DNA of 64,000 nt from CBDCWA01 sp965223255 (GTDB taxonomy: Bacteria > Pseudomonadota > Alphaproteobacteria > Rhizobiales > Hyphomicrobiaceae). Shown piece by piece: positions 1 to 9,239 of this stretch; the first letter of the stretch is position 1, and each line of letters starts with the position of its first letter. The position numbers and the translations under genes were made by a program. The stretch lies in NCBI GenBank assembly GCA_965223255.1, contig CBDCWA010000004.1:1054001-1118000 (forward strand). The letters are read 5' to 3'. The notes beneath the pieces are model-generated. The model saw only the letters and a list, made by a program, of their open reading frames with translations. It did not search any database and was not told the DNA's origin.

Positions 1-115
1 CCCAACAACCGCCATCAACGACGACGTAACCCAGCCATCGTTCGCCAGGTGCAAAATAGCATTGGCAATTCCAATGGTGTGCCCGGCCGCAGTCTACCTA
101 AGCCAATCGACGCTC

Positions 116-1057
116 TTATTCGCCAGCAGCCAATGCCATCCCGTAAGCAACCGCAGGCCGCCGGACTTCGCGCGGCCACGGCGCCTGCACCACCGTATAG
201 GCGGTCGGATCGGCAAACAACGCCTTGAGCACATTTGCGTTCAACCGATGGCCCCCTTTGTAGGAGCGATAAGCACCAAGCAACTGATGTCCGGCCAACG
301 ACAAATCGCCGACAGCATCCAGCATTTTGTGGCGAACGAATTCCTGCGAATAGCGCAGGCCGTCGCGATTAAGGACCCGATCCTTGTCTATCGCTATGGT
401 GTTATCGAGGCTTGCACCCAACGCGAGTCCGCTCTTCCAAAGCTTTTCGACATCCGACATAAAGCCGAACGTGCGTGCTCGCGACAGTTCACTTCGAAAC
501 ACATCCGCCGACATATCCAGGTTCAGCCGCTGCCGTCCGATTACCGGTGTTGCGAAGTCGATTTCAACATCTAGAGCAAAACCGGCATAAGGTGATAGCT
601 CACCCCAGCAATCGCCCTCAGCCACCCGCACCGGCTTCAATACCTTCAAGAAATGGCGCGGTGCTTTGAGTTCTTTCAAGCCGACATAATCCAGCGCATC
701 CACAAATGCCGCCGAACTACCATCCATGATTGGAACTTCTTTGCTATCGACTTCGATAAAGCAGTTATCAACACCCAGTCCACGCAGCGCTGCGAGCAAG
801 TGTTCGACCGTACCGACGGACGCACCTGCATCATCACCAATGACTGTGCAAAGTGTAAGATTTTTGACGTTGCGCACGTCGGCAGCAATGTCTGCAACGA
901 TGCGTCGGCGCTTTGAAACGAGAAACCTCAGCCCCGTGTCTACTTCAGCAGGGTGAAGCACCATAGAAACCGGCGCCCCGCTGTGAACCCCTTTCCCCTT
1001 GAGCTCAATTTCGCGCGCAACCGTAGTCTGCCTTGCGGCAAGCGATATATGCGGCAT
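116..1057 (-). CDS. lpxC: UDP-3-O-acyl-N-acetylglucosamine deacetylase
   Basis: LpxC is the cytoplasmic zinc enzyme that deacetylates UDP-3-O-acyl-GlcNAc, the committed step of lipid A synthesis. The 313 residues are close to the usual family length. The zinc and catalytic residues are visible: EHLLAAL (His about 86), the HKMLD motif (His243, Asp247) and the catalytic His in KGGHRLN (about 270). The gene is the last of the dcw cluster, 264 nt after ftsZ, the usual place in alphaproteobacteria. The intervening 1058-1321 is AT-richer and may hold its own promoter, but I see no clear motif there. The window ends shortly downstream. Confidence 0.96.
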   Translation of the reverse strand: MPHISLAARQTTVAREIELKGKGVHSGAPVSMVLHPAEVDTGLRFLVSKRRRIVADIAADVRNVKNLTLCTVIGDDAGASVGTVEHLLAALRGLGVDNCFIEVDSKEVPIMDGSSAAFVDALDYVGLKELKAPRHFLKVLKPVRVAEGDCWGELSPYAGFALDVEIDFATPVIGRQRLNLDMSADVFRSELSRARTFGFMSDVEKLWKSGLALGASLDNTIAIDKDRVLNRDGLRYSQEFVRHKMLDAVGDLSLAGHQLLGAYRSYKGGHRLNANVLKALFADPTAYTVVQAPWPREVRRPAVAYGMALAAGE

Positions 1058-1321
1058 TGTTAAGCCGTCCCCTCAGATCCGTCATCAAAGACGATAGAAT
1101 GCGTTGAGTCGCATTCTCGTCACCCCGAAACTGATCAGCGCCCCCGCGGTCTTTCTTGATTCTGTTTTGCAGCCCTCAGGCCGCATCGAATGAAGACCTA
1201 TCAACCAATCACCAACAGAATATTCCTCCCCTACGTTGTCGACAAATCACGGTTTCTTACTTTCTGTTACGATTTCCAACACAAATTGGAACAAGCCCTA
1301 AAACCATGCCGTTGAGAGCCA

Positions 1322-3076
1322 TTAGGATTGCTGCGAACGCTTCCCAAAAAGATTAGGCAAATCAATATCTTCATCCCTCTCTATATCTGCATCTCCGGCG
1401 GCACTTGACCACTGTGGACGAAGCTGACTCTTGGGCCCTTCACCAGTCTGTTTTGGCGACTCTTTTTTTGATCTATTAGACCTTGACGGCATCTTTTTTG
1501 ACGAATCATTTGAACCCAGACGGAATCCAGTGATTCGCGAAATCAATGATCTTTTCTTACCACTCTTCTGCTTTGCCCGTCCGTCTTGATGCTCATAGTG
1601 TTCAGACGAACCGGACATCGCAACTTCGCGCTTTGCGTGATATTCACGTTGACCAACAACCGGGAAGTCTTCGACAGATGGCATGCGCGTTGCTGGACGT
1701 CGCACCGTTTCAGTCATCCGCGGTTCAAAGTGTGTCGCTTCGCCGCGCGCATCACTATCAACCGCAAATGGAAAAGCAGCATCCATACGATCCGTTTCAT
1801 CGCCAGATGCCTCACCATCATGGCTTCTGACACGCACGCCATTAGAACTTTCCCAATCGACAGGACGGTTTTTTCCAGCCGCCTTTGCTGTCTCTGCCTC
1901 TGCTTCGCGGATCGCCTCCGACAGCGCTGCACTGATGTCATCACTATCAGCTGAGCCAGCCTGCCCCCCTGCTCGCAGGCTGGAATTCCCGGCCGGTGGC
2001 GACGTTGCCACCAGCGGCGGCGGATCCATCACGAAGTCCGAAATAAGCGGTGAACTGTGCGCTGTAACGGCGCGCTGAGCACTATCCCAGCCAACGGGCT
2101 GAGCGGCATTCCCCCACGGCATACCAGAGGCCACAATGGATACACGAATCGTATCTTTCAAAGTCTCATCGATTGTCGAACCAACGATAATGTTGGCTTC
2201 AGGGTCGACCTCTTCCCGAACCCTGTTGGCCGCCTGTTCGACCTCGTGCAGCGTGAGCCCCTTGCCACCCGCGATTGATACCAGCAATCCAAGCGCGCCT
2301 TCGAGCGTCACATCATCCAACAATGGGTTAGCAATCGCCTGCTCCGCCGCCCGCACTGCCCGCCCTTCGCCTTCTGATTCGCCAGTCCCCATAACAGCAT
2401 CGCCCATGCCATGCATGATGGTCGCGACGTCCGCGAAATCGAGATTGATCAAGCCGTCCTTGACGATAAGATCAACGATACAGCAGATCCCCGAGTGCAG
2501 GACGCCGTCTGCCAACTTAAAGGCTTCAGAAAAGGTCGTGTTCTCATCTGCGATCCGGAACAGATTTTGATTGGGAATTACGATCAACGTATCGACGTGC
2601 TGCCTGAGCGCAACCACCCCCGCCTCGGCGGTGCGCATCCGTCGGGTCCCTTCAAACAGAAACGGCTTGGTTACGATTGCAACTGTCAGGATGCCGAGTT
2701 TCTTTGCCTCGCGCGCAATGACCGCTGCAGCGCCGGTTCCCGTACCTCCACCCATGCCAGCGGCGATAAAGATCATATGGGAGCCGGCAATTTCCGACCT
2801 TATCTCTTCGACCGTCTCTTCCGCGGCGGCCTCGCCGATATCCGGCTTCGACCCCGCCCCCAAGCCTTCTGTGAGATTGGCGCCCAGTTGCAGCGTCCGC
2901 GGTGCGCTGGTCAAGCTCAGCGCCTGCGCATCGGTATTCGCAACGATGAATTCAACACCATCCAAACCTGCCGCGATCATATTGTCGATCGCATTACCAC
3001 CAGCGCCCCCGACACCCATTACGGTGATTCGCGGTTTTGATCCTTTGACGGCTGGAACTTGCAGTTTGATGTTCAT
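1322..3076 (-). CDS. ftsZ: cell division protein FtsZ
   Basis: FtsZ is the tubulin-like GTPase that forms the cytokinetic ring. The glycine-rich N-terminus (GVGGAGGNAIDNM), the tubulin signature GGGTGTGAA and the T7-loop sequence NLDFADV are all present. I chose the ATG at 3076 (MNIKLQVPAV) rather than an upstream in-frame start, because homologues begin there and a purine-rich GAGAG lies upstream. The protein is 584 residues: about 320 of GTPase domain, then a long charged and Lys/Arg-rich linker as in Rhizobiales, then a C-terminal peptide containing DIDLPNLFGK that should bind FtsA and other partners. Confidence 0.97.
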   Translation of the reverse strand: MNIKLQVPAVKGSKPRITVMGVGGAGGNAIDNMIAAGLDGVEFIVANTDAQALSLTSAPRTLQLGANLTEGLGAGSKPDIGEAAAEETVEEIRSEIAGSHMIFIAAGMGGGTGTGAAAVIAREAKKLGILTVAIVTKPFLFEGTRRMRTAEAGVVALRQHVDTLIVIPNQNLFRIADENTTFSEAFKLADGVLHSGICCIVDLIVKDGLINLDFADVATIMHGMGDAVMGTGESEGEGRAVRAAEQAIANPLLDDVTLEGALGLLVSIAGGKGLTLHEVEQAANRVREEVDPEANIIVGSTIDETLKDTIRVSIVASGMPWGNAAQPVGWDSAQRAVTAHSSPLISDFVMDPPPLVATSPPAGNSSLRAGGQAGSADSDDISAALSEAIREAEAETAKAAGKNRPVDWESSNGVRVRSHDGEASGDETDRMDAAFPFAVDSDARGEATHFEPRMTETVRRPATRMPSVEDFPVVGQREYHAKREVAMSGSSEHYEHQDGRAKQKSGKKRSLISRITGFRLGSNDSSKKMPSRSNRSKKESPKQTGEGPKSQLRPQWSSAAGDADIERDEDIDLPNLFGKRSQQS

Positions 3077-3205
3077 TGCGCTCTCTCGCCCCACCATTGT
3101 CGAGCAACGCAATACCAAAGCCCGGACTCGCGAACGGCGGTTGTAGATCCCATCTTAGCCTTGGCATCTGCCAAAGCATTGCAAACGCCGGCAGGAGGAC
3201 GCCGA

Positions 3206-4474
3206 TTAGAAACTATCGCGAAGCCACCGCCCCACTGTTCCAAACGTGTCCTCCAGCCGGTTTTCCCCGCTTATGAGGGGCAATAATAGATGATTCGCGG
3301 GCCGCGCAGCTGCCAACAATCCAATCACCGTAGAAAATCCGGGTGATGCAACAATTTCAGGCAACGATGATTCTGACGCAGGCCCGGCAACACGCACCGG
3401 TCTACCGAGCGCATTGGCAGCATATTCTCCGAGTCCGAGCAGTTCGGCACTGCCGCCCGTAATGACGACCCTGGCATCACATTGTCGATTGCGCCGCACC
3501 TTAAACACCTCGTTTGCGACCATGCTCAGAATCGAGGCGATGCGTTGTTCGACCAGGCGGCGCAGTTGCAAGCGCGAGACCTGACGCCGGTCCACCTGAT
3601 TGCCCACCATGGCTTCGAATCCAATGATATCAACGGCATCCGTGGAGTGCGTCAACAACGTGCCGTAGCGTGTTTTGAGCCGCTCGGCATCCTCAAAGGA
3701 GATCGCCAACTCCCGAGCGATATCAAGGCTGACGTGGGCCCCGCCAAATGGCACCACAGCAATCCGGACCAGCCGGCCCGACTCGTAAATCGCCGCAGCC
3801 GTTGTACCGCCACCAATATCCAAGCAGGTAACACCTGCATGGCGCTCTTCTTCGGTCGTGGCCGCCAATGCACTGGCTTGCGCTGTGGTAACCGTGCCGC
3901 GCAATCCGAGAAAACAGCGCTGCAGCAAGACCTGCATATTTTGCAATGCCGCCTTATCGCCGGCAACGCCGTGCAGCTCTGCAGTGAGCACACGCCCAGC
4001 AAGGCCACGCGGATCATGCACATGGCCATTAGCGTCAAGCGCATAGTGCACCTCGTTGAGACTGACGAGACCGCGCCCATTGCGCTCAATGTATTCCTTT
4101 GCGCCTTGTGCGAGCGTCGCCAGATCTTCGACCCTCACAATTCCGCCCGCCAGCTCGGTTGAAGCACTGAAATTATAGGACGCAAGTCGCCCGCACGACA
4201 CGCCCACGAAGACCGATTTCAGCCGTCGCCCTGCTTGCGCTTCGGCTGCCGCAACCGCCGCCTTCACCGATCGCTCTGCATCGTCCAGATCAACAATACA
4301 ACCGGACTGCACACCGCGCGAGCGGTGATGGCCGATGCCAATGATCTCAAAAGGCTTCTGCTGTTCGCGAGCGCTTTTGCCGCCGCCCACCGATTGCTCC
4401 GCGATCAGGCAGCAGACCTTGCTGGATCCGATATCCAAGACACCGATAATGTCGCCTTTTTCCATTATGCGCAT
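3206..4474 (-). CDS. ftsA: cell division protein FtsA
   Basis: FtsA is the actin-like ATPase that tethers FtsZ filaments to the membrane and recruits later division proteins. Phosphate-1 (GVLDIGSSKVCCLI) and phosphate-2 (CLDIGGGTTAAAI) loops of the actin/Hsp70 fold are clear. The C-terminus ends GRWLRDSF, the expected amphipathic membrane-targeting helix. Length (422) is normal. It starts 22 nt after the ftsQ stop. An alternative start three codons in (MEKGDIIGVL, 4465) is equally plausible. Confidence 0.96.
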   Translation of the reverse strand: MRIMEKGDIIGVLDIGSSKVCCLIAEQSVGGGKSAREQQKPFEIIGIGHHRSRGVQSGCIVDLDDAERSVKAAVAAAEAQAGRRLKSVFVGVSCGRLASYNFSASTELAGGIVRVEDLATLAQGAKEYIERNGRGLVSLNEVHYALDANGHVHDPRGLAGRVLTAELHGVAGDKAALQNMQVLLQRCFLGLRGTVTTAQASALAATTEEERHAGVTCLDIGGGTTAAAIYESGRLVRIAVVPFGGAHVSLDIARELAISFEDAERLKTRYGTLLTHSTDAVDIIGFEAMVGNQVDRRQVSRLQLRRLVEQRIASILSMVANEVFKVRRNRQCDARVVITGGSAELLGLGEYAANALGRPVRVAGPASESSLPEIVASPGFSTVIGLLAAARPANHLLLPLISGENRLEDTFGTVGRWLRDSF

Positions 4475-4496
4475 AGCACAGCCACCAGCCTCGGGC

Positions 4497-5330
4497 TCAA
4501 GATTTCGATTGCCGCTTTGTTATTTGCCTACCCAAATGCCGCACACTCTTGGGGCTCTTGCGGCTTCGCACCACAATTCCCCTCCGGCGCCGCAAATCCA
4601 ATGTTTCAATGCGATTGCCCAATAGGCGCTCCAGGTCATCACGGCGCATCAATCTGGCCAGCGCCTGGCGCGGCTGTTCAGCAGGCAAATTGATCTTCGG
4701 TCCATGCGCCAGAGTGAGCATCCAACGCCTCTGACCAATCAATGAGGCAAGCCGCACACGACGGCTCAGTTTCGGATAGCGCGACATGAGGTCGACGATT
4801 TCGCGCGCCCGTGGACCGGCCCCACGCCCAGCGACCAGAGCCAGCCCTTCAGGCGCATCTTTGACGTTCCGACGGATCACTTGGCCGGTGCGATCGACAA
4901 TGCGCATCGCGCCTCCATAGCGCCAGACTGCAAATGGCACCCGTTCCGCAATGGTTATTGTTAGCGTGTTTGGAAACACCCGCGCCACAGATGCCCGCTT
5001 GACCCACGCCAGTTGTTCAAGTCTGGCCCGCGCCGCCGCACCATCAAATCCGATGAGCAAACGATTGCGCTCCAGTTGCAGCGCCTTAAAGACTTGCGAT
5101 TCACGCCCTCTGATTGCGCCGGTGAGCCAAACGGTTTCGATCCCAATCCCAAATTTTCGGGCAACGTCACCAAATTGCGAATCAGTTGGATCCGGCAGCC
5201 GCGCGTTTCGACCGCCATCGGTCGCGACGACAAAGAGCAACCCACTCGCCGCGACAACTAAGCCAACGACGATTGCCAAAGTTCGATTTTGAAAACGCCT
5301 CCGCCTCAAAGGCCGACGACGAGTCCTCAT
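4497..5330 (-). CDS. ftsQ: cell division protein FtsQ
   Basis: FtsQ is the bitopic divisome protein that links FtsA/FtsZ to the periplasmic synthesis machinery through FtsL/B. The 277 residues show an Arg-rich cytoplasmic tail, one membrane helix at about 18-38 (IVVGLVVAASGLLFVVA), a POTRA domain starting near GIETVWLTGAIRG, and a following FtsQ domain with NTLTITIAERVPFAVW. Position between ddlB and ftsA is canonical. Confidence 0.93.
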   Translation of the reverse strand: MRTRRRPLRRRRFQNRTLAIVVGLVVAASGLLFVVATDGGRNARLPDPTDSQFGDVARKFGIGIETVWLTGAIRGRESQVFKALQLERNRLLIGFDGAAARARLEQLAWVKRASVARVFPNTLTITIAERVPFAVWRYGGAMRIVDRTGQVIRRNVKDAPEGLALVAGRGAGPRAREIVDLMSRYPKLSRRVRLASLIGQRRWMLTLAHGPKINLPAEQPRQALARLMRRDDLERLLGNRIETLDLRRRRGIVVRSRKSPKSVRHLGRQITKRQSKS

Positions 5331-5654
5331 TGGGCCAACCCCCGGCGCTGTAAGCGCACCTAGGTCCTACAATACGCGCCATGGTGCACGCTGTTTTCCG
5401 ATCAGTGATTATCGAGGCTCAAAGGTTAAGACCGCCTTAACAGCTGTATCGGGTTGGTCCGTCGCGCCTTGATCCATGGGACGGCGCCTGATGGTTGCAT
5501 AAACCAGATTGGCCAAACCCTGGTCCAAAATCCAGTTGCACGGGATCGCATCGCGAATCACAGATCGGATGACGTTGTTCCAAACCTGTAGAGATCTCGC
5601 ATATCAACCCGACCATTCGATCGCCTTGGCGAGCACAGACGGTCAACCGCTGCT
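5331..5654 (-). other. unusually long ddlB-ftsQ gap, possible short ORF
   Basis: These 324 nt break an otherwise compact cluster. On the minus strand there is an open frame ending in a stop near 5413 that encodes plausible-looking protein (for example LANLVYATIRRRPMDQG), but it has no convincing ATG and is closed upstream by a TGA. It may be a truncated short gene, a 5' leader for ftsQAZ, or chance. Promoters for ftsQAZ are often in this interval in alphaproteobacteria; no strong one is evident by eye. Confidence 0.25.
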
Positions 5655-6608
5655 CTAGCGATTAAGGCCGGCGTCTTCAATGATCCAGGAGACGAGGTCT
5701 TCAAAACTCATACCCGCGTCCTGCGCCAATTCCGGCACCAGCGAGGTAGCCGTCATGCCCGGTTGGGTATTGACCTCGAGGCAAACCAATTCGCCGCTTC
5801 CCCCACGCCGATCATCAAAACGGAAATCAGCACGACTCACACCCCTGCAACCAAGTGCATGATGCGCCTCAACCGTATAACGTTGAATCTGCCGCGCGAT
5901 ATCATCTGGCAGATCGGCCGGCAATATGTGCTTTGACCCCCCTGGAGCATATTTGGCCTCATAATCATAAAAGGTGAGCGTCTCAGCGGGAACAATATCG
6001 ATGATGCGCGTTGCACGGCCGTCGATGACGCCGCATGTCAACTCTCGTCCATCGACAAACCGCTCGACCAGAATATCGCCGTTAAGATCAGGGATTTCGG
6101 CAATGGCTGCGGGCGGCGCAGTGGCCCCCTCCCCCACAATAACCACCCCGACACTTGAGCCTTCGGCAATCGGTTTGGCCACATAGGGCGGAGCCATCGC
6201 ATGCGCCAGCTGGGCATCCGTCCGGGCGACAACCCGCCCCTCGGCGACCGGCACACCGGCCTTTGCGAGGACGTCACGTGCCAGCCCTTTATGCATTGCA
6301 ACCGCTGATGCCAGCACGCCGGAATGCGAATAGGGTATACCCAGACACTCGAGCAGGCCCTGGACGGCACCATCCTCGCCCCATCGCCCATGCAAAGCAT
6401 TGAAGCAGGCATCCGGTTTCAATTCGGCAAGGCGCTGCGCAAGATCACGATCTACATCGACCTCGGTGACGGTATAACCTGCTTTTGTGAGAGCAGTTGC
6501 ACAGGCTTGTCCTGTCTTAAGGCTGATCTCGCGCTCAGCCGACCACCCGCCCATCAAGACCGCAACAGTCGAATACTTGCGCACCGTTTTATCGTCAGCC
6601 TTCGTCAT
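5655..6608 (-). CDS. ddlB: D-alanine--D-alanine ligase
   Basis: Ddl is an ATP-grasp enzyme that joins two D-alanines for the peptidoglycan stem peptide. The start at 6608 (MTKADDKTVRK) is set by an ATGA overlap with the murB stop, not the longer upstream frame. Recognisable are the N-terminal LMGGWSAEREISL, the ATP-grasp region with AKPIAEGSSVGV, the metal-binding LEVNTQPGMT, and the C-terminal DLVSWIIEDA. The length is 317 aa. It is translationally coupled to murB. Confidence 0.95.
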   Translation of the reverse strand: MTKADDKTVRKYSTVAVLMGGWSAEREISLKTGQACATALTKAGYTVTEVDVDRDLAQRLAELKPDACFNALHGRWGEDGAVQGLLECLGIPYSHSGVLASAVAMHKGLARDVLAKAGVPVAEGRVVARTDAQLAHAMAPPYVAKPIAEGSSVGVVIVGEGATAPPAAIAEIPDLNGDILVERFVDGRELTCGVIDGRATRIIDIVPAETLTFYDYEAKYAPGGSKHILPADLPDDIARQIQRYTVEAHHALGCRGVSRADFRFDDRRGGSGELVCLEVNTQPGMTATSLVPELAQDAGMSFEDLVSWIIEDAGLNR

Positions 6609-7570
6609 GTGGCATCCAGATCTGCCAGCTCTTCGCCGATTGGCCGACCCGGCACCGGCACGCCTATGCGCTTTATTTCCCATTCAAGCAGGATGCCGCT
6701 TCGAGCGTGGACGCGCGCGCGCACTGTCTCGCCAAGCCGCTCGATATCTTCCGCCGTTGCCGAACCGGTATTGATCAAAAAGTTGCAGTGCAATTCCGAG
6801 ACTCTTGCGCCACCGATCTGCAGCCCGCGACAGCCAGCTTCATCAATAAGCCGCCAAGCACTCTTTCCGGCCGGATTCTTGAACGTAGATCCACCGGTCC
6901 GCTCCCGGGTCGGTTGATTGGCTTCGCGATAAGCAGCGACCTCATCCATTTCGGCTTGAATTTCGGATTTGTCGCCAGGCACGCCGCGATACAGCGCTTC
7001 GGTGAAAATCCATGTCGGATCAACGCCGCAGTGACGATAACGAAAACCCATATCGTCAAGCGTCAGTTCATGTGTCGTCCCTTCGCGGTCGACAGCACGT
7101 GCTGCGATCAAAACATCCTTGGTCTCCGCCCCGTGTGCACCGGCATTCATGCGTAATGCACCACCCACCGCACCGGGAATACCGCGATAGAATTCAAGCC
7201 CCGCCAAACCAGCATCACCAGCAGCGCGCGCTAGTTTGACATCCGGCACGCCAACCCCAACCCTGATCAGATGATTGTCCTCGATCAATACATGCGAGAA
7301 ACCGCGCGCGAGCCGCACGACAACACCCGGCAATCCGCCGTCGCGCACTAACAGGTTCGAACCGAGGCCGATCACCTGCACAGGTACATCCTTGGGGGTG
7401 CCGGCCAAGAAATAAGCGAGGTCGGCTTCATCCGCCGGTGTAAATAGAATTTCTGCCGGTCCACCGACCCGAAACCAAGTGATCTCCGCCAGCGACTGAT
7501 CCGCGCGCAGTCGTCCGCGCAGCTCAGGCAGGCGTAGCTCAAAGTCCGCAAGGAGTGCTTGACCACTCAC
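6605..7570 (-). CDS. murB: UDP-N-acetylenolpyruvoylglucosamine reductase
   Basis: MurB is the FAD- and NADPH-dependent reductase that makes UDP-MurNAc. FAD-binding segments GLGSNLLVRDGG and YRGIPGAVGGALRMNAGAHG are clear, as is the catalytic GGSTFKNP segment and the C-terminal SGILLEWEIKRIG. It begins with GTG at 7570 in a GTGA overlap with the murC stop and ends in an ATGA overlap with ddlB. Its 321 residues fit the type without the long E. coli insert. Confidence 0.95.
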   Translation of the reverse strand: MSGQALLADFELRLPELRGRLRADQSLAEITWFRVGGPAEILFTPADEADLAYFLAGTPKDVPVQVIGLGSNLLVRDGGLPGVVVRLARGFSHVLIEDNHLIRVGVGVPDVKLARAAGDAGLAGLEFYRGIPGAVGGALRMNAGAHGAETKDVLIAARAVDREGTTHELTLDDMGFRYRHCGVDPTWIFTEALYRGVPGDKSEIQAEMDEVAAYREANQPTRERTGGSTFKNPAGKSAWRLIDEAGCRGLQIGGARVSELHCNFLINTGSATAEDIERLGETVRARVHARSGILLEWEIKRIGVPVPGRPIGEELADLDAT

Positions 7571-9003
7571 CGTGCACCTTCGGCCTTCAACGGCTCATCG
7601 GCAAGTTCACCAGGCAACAAGCGCGCCCATTCAGTGGAATTGCCGGCCCCAAAACAAATCACGATGTCCCCGGAGCGGGCATGGCGCCGGATCAGCGGCG
7701 CAATATCGCGCGGATCGTCCACTGCCACGACGGCAGTGTGCTCCAAGTCACGAATGCCCTCTGCCAAAGCCACGTTATCGATTCCTGTTATCGGCTGTTC
7801 GCCGGCAGAATAAAGCGGTCCGACAATAACCATATCCGCCTGATTAAGCGCGCGACAGAAATCGTCGAACAAGTCGCGCACGCGTGAATAGCGGTGTGGC
7901 TCAGCGACAGCGATGACCCGGCCCTCCGTGCTCTCGCGCGCCGCCTTCAACACAGCTGCAATTTCGACCGGATGGTGTCCGTAGTCATCATAAATGCTGA
8001 TACCCTTCCAGGCGCCGGTGACCTGGAACCGCCGCTTGACACCGGGGAAGCTCAGGAGTGCCTGGCGAATGGCATTATCTGGAATTCCGGCCTCTGCGGC
8101 CACAGCGATTGTCGCAAGGGCATTCAACACGTTATGCCGGCCGGGCATAGGTATTCGCCAATTGAGAAGGCTGCGCGCCCCGCCCGCAACACGCGCTCCC
8201 AACTCGGCATCAAATAGTGTCGCACCGCCGCGGAACCTGACATCTGTCAAAACGATATCCGCCGTTGGCCGCGTTCCATACGTCAACAGCCGGCGCCCGT
8301 CGCGGCGCAACTGTAACTTATCGATCATGCTGCACACCACAGGATGATCGATGCATGTCACGATCAACCCGTAAAATGGAATATTGCGATAAAACGCCTC
8401 GTATTCTTGATGCATGGTCTCGACATCGCCAAAGAAGTCGAGATGTTCTGGGTCGATATTGGTCACAATACCAATTTGTGTGGGAATGCGATTGAAGGTG
8501 CCGTCGGACTCATCAGCCTCAACGATCATCCACTCACCCTGGCCGAGCCGCGCATTCGACCCCCAGCTGTTTATAATCCCGCCTGCAATAACTGTCGGAT
8601 CGCTCCCCGCATCCTCGAACACATGCGCGAGCATCGACGTCGTCGACGTTTTCCCATGCGTACCCGTGACCGAAATGGTCGAATAAAGACGCATGAGTTC
8701 AGCCAGCATTTCCGAACGCCTGATGATCGCCAGCCCTTTTGCCCGCGCTGCCACCAGCTCAGGATTGTTATCCTTGATCGCTGAAGAGATGACGACAAAC
8801 CGCGCACCAACCAGGTTCACGCTATCGTGGCCGATGAAAACCCGGATACCTTTTTCGCGCAGGCGTTGGACATTGGCGCTGTCTTTTTGATCGCTGCCCT
8901 GTACGGCAAATCCCTTTGCCGCCAATAGTTCTGCAATCGCACTCATACCAATGCCGCCAATACCGATGATGTGCACGGTGCCAAGATTGCGCGGCAATTC
9001 CAT
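7567..9003 (-). CDS. murC: UDP-N-acetylmuramate--L-alanine ligase
   Basis: MurC adds the first amino acid, L-Ala, to UDP-MurNAc in the cytoplasm. The Rossmann motif HIIGIGGIGMSAIAEL and the ATP-binding TGTHGKTSTTSM are present, followed by the Mur ligase central and C-terminal domains (DDYGHHPVEIAAVL). I start it at the ATG at 9003 (MELPRNLGTVHI), which has an AGGA ribosome site, rather than 14 codons upstream. The length is 478 aa. Confidence 0.95.
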   Translation of the reverse strand: MELPRNLGTVHIIGIGGIGMSAIAELLAAKGFAVQGSDQKDSANVQRLREKGIRVFIGHDSVNLVGARFVVISSAIKDNNPELVAARAKGLAIIRRSEMLAELMRLYSTISVTGTHGKTSTTSMLAHVFEDAGSDPTVIAGGIINSWGSNARLGQGEWMIVEADESDGTFNRIPTQIGIVTNIDPEHLDFFGDVETMHQEYEAFYRNIPFYGLIVTCIDHPVVCSMIDKLQLRRDGRRLLTYGTRPTADIVLTDVRFRGGATLFDAELGARVAGGARSLLNWRIPMPGRHNVLNALATIAVAAEAGIPDNAIRQALLSFPGVKRRFQVTGAWKGISIYDDYGHHPVEIAAVLKAARESTEGRVIAVAEPHRYSRVRDLFDDFCRALNQADMVIVGPLYSAGEQPITGIDNVALAEGIRDLEHTAVVAVDDPRDIAPLIRRHARSGDIVICFGAGNSTEWARLLPGELADEPLKAEGAR

Positions 9004-9104
9004 TTGGTGATCCTTTACCCGCCCCGTTTCGCGATAGCGCTCCACATATACCGGATGCTGCAGAAGTGTCGCCCAAAACGGGCTACATGGTATGAATTTT
9101 CAAC

Positions 9105-9133
9105 ATTATTCGTTCTATTTCTGCCACTTGCAA
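9105..9133 (-). promoter_or_regulatory. candidate sigma-70 promoter before murC
   Basis: In the 236-nt gap between murG and murC the minus strand reads TTGCAA, then a 17-nt spacer, then AATAAT, a reasonable housekeeping promoter about 100 nt before murC. It could provide internal transcription of murC-murB-ddlB. This is a pattern match by eye only. Confidence 0.3.
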
Positions 9134-9239
9134 GGGCCCGTCCGCAGGCGCATTTCACGCCTCGCGCCAGAATCCGAGACCAACACCTCTTAATCCGGAC
9201 TATCGCGACCGCAGCGCAAAAAAAAGGCACAATGACGTC